Shown here one piece after another: positions 52,123-59,375 of a stretch of DNA of 59,375 nt. The first letter of the stretch is position 1, and every line of letters starts with the position of its first letter. Source of the DNA: Marinisporobacter sp. (GTDB lineage: Bacteria > Bacillota > Clostridia > Peptostreptococcales > Thermotaleaceae); the NCBI GenBank assembly GCA_025210395.1, contig JAOARV010000044.1:1-59375 (forward strand), written 5' to 3'. Position numbers and translations under genes: made by a program. The notes beneath the pieces were generated by a model. The model saw only the letters and a program-made list of their open reading frames with translations, had not been told where the DNA came from and made no database searches.

Positions 52123-53607
52123 TTAAGATATTTTCGTTTCTTCTAAGTTTTCTACTCTTGCTTCTTCTGATTTGTTTTGCTTTGTTTCTTCTGTTAAAAT
52201 GTAAGCTTCTTTACGATCCTTTACGACCTCTTTAATATCCATCTTTAATTCTCGAGCCAATATTTCCATCACTCTTGGTCCACAAAAGCCTCCTTGGCAT
52301 CTTCCCATACCTGGTCTTGATCTTCTTTTTATACCGTCTACCGTTCTTCCTCCTGCATTTCTATGGATGGCATCTACGATTTCACCCTCTGTGATATTTT
52401 CACATCTACAAATAATTCTTCCATATCTTGCATCTTTTTTAATAATCTCTGATTTTTCTTCATCACTTAACTCCATAAAACGAATCACAGGTTTTCTTCT
52501 TGGATTGAAATCTTTTCTTTCTTTAAGATCACCTATAATACCTTTTAAAATGTCAATGGCATATTCTGCTATAGCTGGTGCTGCTGATAATCCTGGGGAT
52601 TCTATTCCTGCTACATTGATAAATCCTTTTGCATCCTTTGCTTCTTCTATGATAAAATCTCCTACATCTGATACAGCTCTTAAACCTGCAAAGCTTGTAA
52701 TCGTTCCACCAAAAGGAATTTTTGTAGTTGTCTTTCTTGATTTTTTTTGAATAAATGTAATTCTATCCCTAGTAGTTGCTGTATTTTCCTTATCATCAAG
52801 ATCCTCTGCATCTGGTCCTACTAATAGATTTCCATGAACGGTAGGAGCGACCAATACTCCTTTTCCAAGCTTTGTAGGTGCTTGGAAGATCACATGATTC
52901 ACAAGATTTCCTGTACTCTTATCTAAGATATTGTATTGTCCTCTTCTTGGATGAATTGTAAAAGTTCTAGGAGCAACCATTTCATTAATTTCTTGGGCAT
53001 ATACACCTGCACAATTGAATATATATTTTGCCTTGATCTCTCCATTATTTGTCTGAATCACATAGCCTTCTTCATTTTTCTCAATACCTAAAACTTCTGT
53101 TTCAAGCTTAATCTCAGCACCATGATCTGCTGCATTTTCAGCTAATGCTACTGCAAGCTCCCATGGACTCACAATTCCTGCTGTTGGGGCATATAAAGCA
53201 CCCATAATTTCTTCATTTAAGTTAGGTTCCATCTCTCTTACTTCTTCTTGAGATAAGATTTTCATATGAGGAATATTGTTTTTACGTCCTCTTTCATATA
53301 ATTCTTTTATACTTTCCATTTCTTCTTCATTACTAGCAATAACAAAGGAACCAATTCTTTTAAAATGTACATCCATTTCTTCACAAACATGAGCATACAT
53401 AGCATTTCCCTTTGCATTGAGCTTTCCTTTTAATGTCCCTGCCTTTGCATCATATCCTGCATGGATAATCGCACTATTTGCCTTTGTTGTTCCATTGGCT
53501 ATATCATTTTCTTTATCAATCATAATTGTTTTTAAGTCAAACTTAGATAATTCTCTTGTTATAAAAGTCCCTATAATACCAGCACCTATTACGGCTACAT
53601 CATACAT
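52123..53607 (-). CDS. GlpA-like glycerol-3-phosphate dehydrogenase with BFD-type 2Fe-2S domain
   Basis: 494 aa, FAD-dependent. DAO fold with YDVAVIGAGIIGTFITRELS, NSAIIHAGYDAKAGTLKG, and NVAGIESPGLSAAPAIAEY; C-terminal BFD-type Cys cluster RCENITEGEI and GMGRCQGGFCGPRVMEIL (four Cys for a 2Fe-2S). It oxidises glycerol 3-phosphate to dihydroxyacetone phosphate. ATG at 53605-53607 with AAAGGAGGG upstream. The GlpP-type leader (53641-53703) lies right before it. First gene of a three-gene operon. Confidence 0.9.
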   Translation of the reverse strand: MYDVAVIGAGIIGTFITRELSKFDLKTIMIDKENDIANGTTKANSAIIHAGYDAKAGTLKGKLNAKGNAMYAHVCEEMDVHFKRIGSFVIASNEEEMESIKELYERGRKNNIPHMKILSQEEVREMEPNLNEEIMGALYAPTAGIVSPWELAVALAENAADHGAEIKLETEVLGIEKNEEGYVIQTNNGEIKAKYIFNCAGVYAQEINEMVAPRTFTIHPRRGQYNILDKSTGNLVNHVIFQAPTKLGKGVLVAPTVHGNLLVGPDAEDLDDKENTATTRDRITFIQKKSRKTTTKIPFGGTITSFAGLRAVSDVGDFIIEEAKDAKGFINVAGIESPGLSAAPAIAEYAIDILKGIIGDLKERKDFNPRRKPVIRFMELSDEEKSEIIKKDARYGRIICRCENITEGEIVDAIHRNAGGRTVDGIKRRSRPGMGRCQGGFCGPRVMEILARELKMDIKEVVKDRKEAYILTEETKQNKSEEARVENLEETKIS

Positions 53608-53633
53608 GTGATTCCCTCCTTTAAATTGCAAAA

Positions 53634-53749
53634 CAAAAAACCGCACAAAGCTATCTCTAATTTCTTAGATAGCTTCATGCGGCTCTCCATTTCTCACGCC
53701 TTTAGATATTCATTTATCTCACTTTATCATATAAGCCTTCTATTGTAAA
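53634..53749 (-). promoter_or_regulatory. GlpP-type antitermination leader A (dehydrogenase operon)
   Basis: On the minus strand: promoter TTTACA (53744-53749), 17 bases, TAAAGT (53721-53726); leader GGCGTGAGAAATGGAGAGCC (53681-53700); long terminator CCGCATGAAGCTATCT / AGATAGCTTTGTGCGG with a T6 tract. The 3' half of the motif is identical in leaders B and C. Confidence 0.82.
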
Positions 53750-53777
53750 TATTTTATTATCTTTCCTCTTATATGAT

Positions 53778-55325
<1,548 letters not shown>

Positions 55326-55403
55326 CTATTTTATTTTAACAATGTTTATATTGTTTTTATTTGGTATGTAGATCTTTTTCATGTAACAACTTCTCGAAAT
55401 TTT

Positions 55404-56108
55404 CTAAAAGAATGCTTGAAAAAACACGCCACCTAGAACACCACCGATAATAGGTCCAACTACTGGAATCCAAGCATATCCCCAGTTTGAATCACCTTTA
55501 CCAGCTATTGGAAGTATGAAATGTGCAATCCTAGGTCCTAAATCACGGGCAGGATTAATTGCATATCCAGTAGTTCCTCCTAGAGAAATACCAATAGCTA
55601 CGATCAGCGCACCCACAATAAATGGATTTAGTCCTTGTGCAAATTCATTCTGCCCAATGGCTAATATTCCTAATACTAATATGAAAGTACCTATGATCTC
55701 ACTAATCATATTTGCAAATGTATTTTTTATAGCTGGACCTGTTGAAAATACCCCTAATTTACTTCCTGAATCTTCTGTTTCAGCCCAATGAGGTAAATAA
55801 TGAAGCCATACAAGTGTTGCTCCTATAATAGCTCCTATCATTTGAGCTATTATATATGATGGAACATCTGCCCATGGAAAGCTTCCAATAGAAGCTAATC
55901 CTACCGTTACAGCAGGGTTAAGATGCGCACCACTTACATTTCCAACAGCATAAACTGCCATAGCAACACCAAGACCCCATCCTATAGTAATTACAATCCA
56001 GCCAGAAGCTTTTGAATACGATTTATTTAGTGTAACCCCTGCATTCACACCACAACCTAAAATGATTAATATCATTGTACCTATCAATTCGCCCATAAAT
56101 GCTGACAT
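55404..56108 (-). CDS. glpF: Glycerol facilitator (aquaglyceroporin)
   Basis: 234 aa, MIP family with six hydrophobic segments. The two pore motifs are GAHLNPAVTVGLA and GYAINPARDLGPR; the Arg and residues after the second NPA favour glycerol. ATG at 56106-56108 is 9 bases from AGGGGG; an ATG nine bases earlier is fused to that site. Preceded by GlpP-type leader B. Confidence 0.95.
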   Translation of the reverse strand: MSAFMGELIGTMILIILGCGVNAGVTLNKSYSKASGWIVITIGWGLGVAMAVYAVGNVSGAHLNPAVTVGLASIGSFPWADVPSYIIAQMIGAIIGATLVWLHYLPHWAETEDSGSKLGVFSTGPAIKNTFANMISEIIGTFILVLGILAIGQNEFAQGLNPFIVGALIVAIGISLGGTTGYAINPARDLGPRIAHFILPIAGKGDSNWGYAWIPVVGPIIGGVLGGVFFQAFF

Positions 56109-56344
56109 AATCTTCATCCCCCTGTATAATTAAGTTGTCTTAATACGCCTATTTTAATCATATGAAATAATGCCTAATAATTCAACATTTCATCTACTCC
56201 TGATCTCCCCCCTTTCGTAGCTTCATGATAAGGAAGACGATTCCTAGTTATTAAAAAAGTAATCTTTTTCCTATAGATATCGTTTTCCTTTTTGATATAA
56301 CTCATCTATATTTTCAATCCCCCTTCCTACATACATAAAAATAA

Positions 56345-56457
56345 ACCATACAAAGCCAACCCTATCATATAGGGTGGTAATTTGTATGGCTCTCCATCTC
56401 TCCGCCTTCAATATTGATATCTGAACTTATGATATCATTTTAAAAGCAATTTGTAAA
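56345..56457 (-). promoter_or_regulatory. GlpP-type antitermination leader B (glpF-glpK)
   Basis: On the minus strand: promoter TTTACA (56452-56457), 17 bases, TATCAT (56429-56434); GGCGGAGAGATGGAGAGCC; terminator CCATACAAATTACCACCCTA / AGGGTTGGCTTTGTATGG (56345-56389). The AUGGAGAGCC element is identical to those of leaders A and C. Confidence 0.82.
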
Positions 56458-56482
56458 TAGTTTTCTAAAAATTTAGTCGTTT

Positions 56483-58240
56483 TTATAAAATTCTTATTTT
56501 TCCCTCATATATTAAACCACTTGTTCCATCTACAGTTACTGCTTGCCCATCTTTTAATAATTTTGTAGCATTAATTGCACCAACAATTACTGGTTTTTCT
56601 ATATTTAACCCTACAACAGCAGCATGAGAAGTAAGCCCTCCTTCTTCTGCAATGATAGCAGACGCTTTTTCCATATATGGTACCATATCTTTATCTGTCC
56701 CTATAGTAACAAGAATATCTCCTTCTTTCAACTTTTCATTTGCTTCTTGTGCACTATTTGCTATACATACAGTACCAGTTTCTGATTTTCTTCCGATTCC
56801 GGTTCCCTTAACAAGTACTTCTCCTGCTATATGAACTTTTATTGTATTTGTGCTACCTGCAACGCCTACTGGAACACCTGCTGTAATGATTACTAGATCT
56901 CCTGCTTTTATATATCCTGCTTCCAATGATTTTTTTACTGAAAAATCAAAGATTTCATCTGTAGAATCACCTTTAGATGTCATGATAGGATATACGTTCC
57001 AGTTTAACAATAATCTTCTTACTACCTTTTCATTTGTTGTAGATGCAATGATTGGTGCCTTTGGTCTAAATTTTGATACCATTCTTGCAGTATGACCTGA
57101 TGAAGTTGCTGTAATAATTGCTGACGCTCTTAAATCCTGTGCACTTGTACAAGTAGCATGACTCACTGCATCTGTAATACTTATATTTTTTCCTACACTC
57201 TTTTCTCTAAGAATTGCCTGATAGTCTAGTGCATCCTCTGTAGTTTTTGCTATGTTCGCCATAGTCTTTACAGCTTCAACAGGATATTTTCCAGCAGCTG
57301 TTTCTCCAGATAACATAATAGCATCTGTACCATCAAATATAGCATTTGCTACATCTGTTACTTCTGCTCTAGTAGGTCTTGGATTTCTCATCATAGAATC
57401 TAGCATTTGTGTAGCTGTAATAACTGGTTTTCCAACACTATTACATTTTTGAATCATCATCTTCTGAGCAAGTGGAACTTGTTCTGTTGGAATTTCAACC
57501 CCCAAATCTCCTCTAGCAACCATGATCCCATCAGATACTTCAATAATTTTATCTATATTGTCTACACCTTCTTGATTCTCAATTTTTGATATGATTTGAA
57601 TATCTTCTGCATTATGTTCTTCTAAAACCTTTCTTATGGCAAGTACGTCTTCTGCTTTCCTTACAAAGGAAGCAGCAATAAAATCGATTCCATTTTGAAT
57701 ACCAAAAATAATATCACTTCTATCCTTTTCTGTTAATGCTGGAAGATTGATTTTTACTCCTGGCACATTTACTCCCTTATGATTCTTAATCATTCCTGAG
57801 TTTTTGATTTTACATTTTATATCTGTTCCATCACAAATTTCTAAAACTTCTAATCCTACTAAACCATCATCAATAAGAATTATATCTCCTTCATTTACAT
57901 CATTAGGTAGCTCTTTATATGTAATACTTCCAATAGTCACATCTCCAAGAATATCTCTTGTTGTTAATGTGAAAAATTCTCCTTCATTTAAAAAGGCTTC
58001 TCCCTCTTTGAAATTTCCTGTTCTAATTTCAGGTCCTTTTGTATCTAATAAGATGGCTACAGGTATATCTAATTCTTTTCTTACTTCCTTGATTTTATCA
58101 ATTCTCTTTTGATGTTCATCATGGCTTCCATGAGAAAAATTTAATCTTGTCACGTTCATCCCATTTTCAATAAGTTCCGTTAAAATCTCTTTCTCTTCAC
58201 TTGCAGGCCCAATAGTACATACAATTTTTGTTTTTTTCAT
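56483..58240 (-). CDS. pyk: Pyruvate kinase with C-terminal PEP-utilising domain
   Basis: 585 aa, long clostridial/bacillar form. Transfers phosphate from PEP to ADP at the end of glycolysis. KTKIVCTIGPASEEKEILTE, ISKIENQEGVDNIDKII, IMVARGDLGVEIP and TATQMLDSMMRNPRPTRAEV are typical; the extra C-terminal domain (residues about 475-585) carries the phosphohistidine motif EEGGLTSHAAVVG of PEP-utilising enzymes. AAAGGAG precedes the ATG. Lies downstream of glpP, separated by a strong terminator. Confidence 0.97.
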   Translation of the reverse strand: MKKTKIVCTIGPASEEKEILTELIENGMNVTRLNFSHGSHDEHQKRIDKIKEVRKELDIPVAILLDTKGPEIRTGNFKEGEAFLNEGEFFTLTTRDILGDVTIGSITYKELPNDVNEGDIILIDDGLVGLEVLEICDGTDIKCKIKNSGMIKNHKGVNVPGVKINLPALTEKDRSDIIFGIQNGIDFIAASFVRKAEDVLAIRKVLEEHNAEDIQIISKIENQEGVDNIDKIIEVSDGIMVARGDLGVEIPTEQVPLAQKMMIQKCNSVGKPVITATQMLDSMMRNPRPTRAEVTDVANAIFDGTDAIMLSGETAAGKYPVEAVKTMANIAKTTEDALDYQAILREKSVGKNISITDAVSHATCTSAQDLRASAIITATSSGHTARMVSKFRPKAPIIASTTNEKVVRRLLLNWNVYPIMTSKGDSTDEIFDFSVKKSLEAGYIKAGDLVIITAGVPVGVAGSTNTIKVHIAGEVLVKGTGIGRKSETGTVCIANSAQEANEKLKEGDILVTIGTDKDMVPYMEKASAIIAEEGGLTSHAAVVGLNIEKPVIVGAINATKLLKDGQAVTVDGTSGLIYEGKIRIL

Positions 58241-58312
58241 AAAGCAAATCTCCTTTCAGTTTTCATAAGTTTGTGTGTGATAAACTTATTTTTCTATATT
58301 ATATAAAAAATA

Positions 58313-58348
58313 TTACGATCCACTAATATTGCTCAGAGCGGACCGTAA
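58313..58348 (-). terminator. glpP terminator
   Basis: On the minus strand TTACGGTCCGCT / AGTGGATCGTAA, 12 bp with two wobbles, followed by TATTTTTTATATAAT. Confidence 0.8.
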
Positions 58349-58355
58349 ATGATTC

Positions 58356-58922
58356 TTACATATACCAAATTTCTTTCTTGCTAGTTGATATTGCCATGGC
58401 TCCAGCTTTAAGACTTTGTATTACATCATCTTTATCTTTAATTAATCCACCCGCTATAACAGGTAGCTTTGTTTTATTATATACATGTTTAATAATCTTA
58501 GGCATGATTCCTGGCATAATTTCTATTGCATCAGGTCTTGTAACTTTTACTGAATGGATTCCTGTCTCAAGAGACAATGAATCTAATATAAAAAGTCTTT
58601 GTATCGCACGTATATTCATATTTTTTGCCTTTTTAACAAGACTACTCTTTGTAGTAATAATTCCATCAGGCTTCATATTCTCATGAATATACTTTAGTGC
58701 AACCGTATCCTTTGAAAAACCTTCCATTAGATCGATATGGACATAAATATCCATACCTTGATCTTTTACTTGATCTATAATTCCCTTTAAATTGAAAATA
58801 TTTCCTGTCAATAAAAACATAATCTCACAAGGTGATTCAATGGCTAAATCCAATTTTTCCATACTATTTACCGCTGCAATAATGGGATTTGCTTCTACTT
58901 TTTTATAAAAATTTTTATTCAC
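58356..58922 (-). CDS. glpP: Glycerol uptake operon antiterminator
   Basis: 188 aa, TIM-barrel-like GlpP family. NPIIAAVNSMEKLDLAIESP, IMFLLTGNIFNLKGIID, VHIDLMEGFSKDTVALKYI, TRPDAIEIMPGIMPKII and PVIAGGLIKDKDDVIQSLKAG are the family blocks. In Bacillus subtilis GlpP with glycerol 3-phosphate binds leader mRNA and prevents termination. GTG start after AAGGGAGGGG. Its own leader (C) contains the shared motif, so it likely activates itself as well as glpFK and the dehydrogenase operon. Confidence 0.95.
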   Translation of the reverse strand: MNKNFYKKVEANPIIAAVNSMEKLDLAIESPCEIMFLLTGNIFNLKGIIDQVKDQGMDIYVHIDLMEGFSKDTVALKYIHENMKPDGIITTKSSLVKKAKNMNIRAIQRLFILDSLSLETGIHSVKVTRPDAIEIMPGIMPKIIKHVYNKTKLPVIAGGLIKDKDDVIQSLKAGAMAISTSKKEIWYM

Positions 58923-59069
58923 TAAAACCCCTCCCTTAAGTAAATAGATTTCCCTAAAGTATATATATTATGTCATCATATAGTCAATAACATTTTAAAA
59001 ACCAACTTTTGAAGTACATGTTGTTTAAATCTTTCCAAAGAATCAATTTTCGCAATATTTGTTGTAATC

Positions 59070-59189
59070 AAAAAACCACAAAGTTAAGCCTATATAGATA
59101 GGTTAACTTGTGCGGCTCTCCATGTCTTATGCCTACAAGTATCTATTCATTTATCTATTCATTATATCACTTAAAAAAAAATGTGTAAA
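59070..59189 (-). promoter_or_regulatory. GlpP-type antitermination leader C (glpP)
   Basis: On the minus strand: promoter TTTACA (59184-59189), 17 bases, TATAAT (59161-59166); GGCATAAGACATGGAGAGCC; terminator CCGCACAAGTTAA / TTAACTTTGTGG with a T6 tract (59071-59115). The leader ends about 150 bases before glpP. Confidence 0.82.
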
Positions 59190-59280
59190 TACATAAAAAA
59201 TCCCTCTCAACTTTTGTTATGATTTGATCAGAAAAAACTCTTTCAATAAAAACACAATAATATACATCATTTTTGCCAAT

Positions 59281-59321
59281 AAAAAAAAGAATCTAAAACG
59301 ATTTTTTCGTTTTAGATTCTT
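59281..59321 (-). terminator. rRNA operon terminator
   Basis: AAGAATCTAAAACGA / TCGTTTTAGATTCTT, 15 bp with a T5 loop, followed by an A-run that reads as T on the minus strand; it lies 5 bases after the 5S rRNA. Confidence 0.9.
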
Positions 59322-59325
59322 CTTA

Positions 59326-59375
59326 ACCAGCGACGACCTACTCTCCCAGGCAGTTACCCACCAAGTACCATCAGC
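59326..59375 (-). rRNA. rrf: 5S rRNA, 3' end only
   Basis: Read leftward: GTACTTGGTGGGTAACTGCC, then TGGGAGAGTAGGTCG and CGCTGGT, the standard 3' part of clostridial 5S rRNA. The gene continues beyond the window edge, so an rRNA operon lies upstream. Confidence 0.92.

Overview
The window is AT-rich chromosomal DNA of an anaerobic, low-GC, Gram-positive bacterium of the class Clostridia. Evidence for this: strong GGAGG ribosome-binding sites, frequent TTG/GTG starts, T-box leaders for serine, a PyrR attenuator, an FMN riboswitch, GlpP-type glycerol control, a HutP homologue, UPF0182 and NiaR, and two genes that read through an in-frame UGA in a way that suggests selenocysteine. The general look resembles Alkaliphilus/Crassaminicella-type Clostridia, but I cannot assign a genus from sequence alone.

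Region 1 (1-8463) looks like the end of an integrated mobile element. It holds a string of small unrecognised minus-strand genes, a divergent helix-turn-helix-like regulator with a palindromic operator in its promoter, 1.1 kb of gene-free DNA, and a two-gene operon: a predicted PD-(D/E)xK nuclease-like protein plus an unknown partner. The region ends with a complete tRNA-Arg(CCT). Just beyond it lies the 5' half of a second, different tRNA-Arg(CCT), broken in the anticodon arm but still behind a good promoter. The simplest reading is that an element inserted into the resident tRNA gene and supplies a replacement.

Region 2 (8556-27450) is core metabolism. It contains a likely unannotated small selenoprotein (UGA at 8745-8747, hairpin just downstream) behind a DacF-type carboxypeptidase. 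Next come a membrane M1 peptidase, serA (serine T-box), carAB (PyrR attenuator plus a closer second promoter), ribB (FMN riboswitch), and divergent argBD and argCJ, whose promoters resemble the carA promoter. An alanine-dehydrogenase-like protein follows. The region ends with an ArsR/permease/thioredoxin cluster in which the first Cys of the permease CSCS motif is replaced by UGA.

Region 3 (27597-50043) holds an S1-domain protein, an AEC transporter, and a TrpXYZ-type ABC transporter operon. The ABC leader carries UAG triplets at an 8-nt period and lies directly downstream of a hutP homologue, itself divergent from pepD (aminoacyl-histidine dipeptidase). Further on are a tartrate/malate-type dehydrogenase, an EamA transporter, two tandem HD-GYP proteins, serS (serine T-box), small envelope proteins, an M50 protease, UPF0182, a PTS EIIC-like protein, NiaR, an Orn/Lys/Arg-decarboxylase-family enzyme and a GntR regulator.

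Region 4 (50486-59325) is a glycerol catabolism regulon: glpP, pyk, glpF-glpK and a three-gene glycerol-3-phosphate dehydrogenase-type operon. Three leaders (before glpP, glpF and the dehydrogenase operon) share promoter spacing, an identical AUGGAGAGCC motif and an intrinsic terminator, as expected for GlpP antitermination. The window ends in the 3' end of a 5S rRNA gene.

The strongest candidates for something new are the HutP/UAG-repeat leader of the ABC transporter, the two probable selenoproteins, the tRNA-Arg replacement arrangement, and the nuclease-like gene pair.
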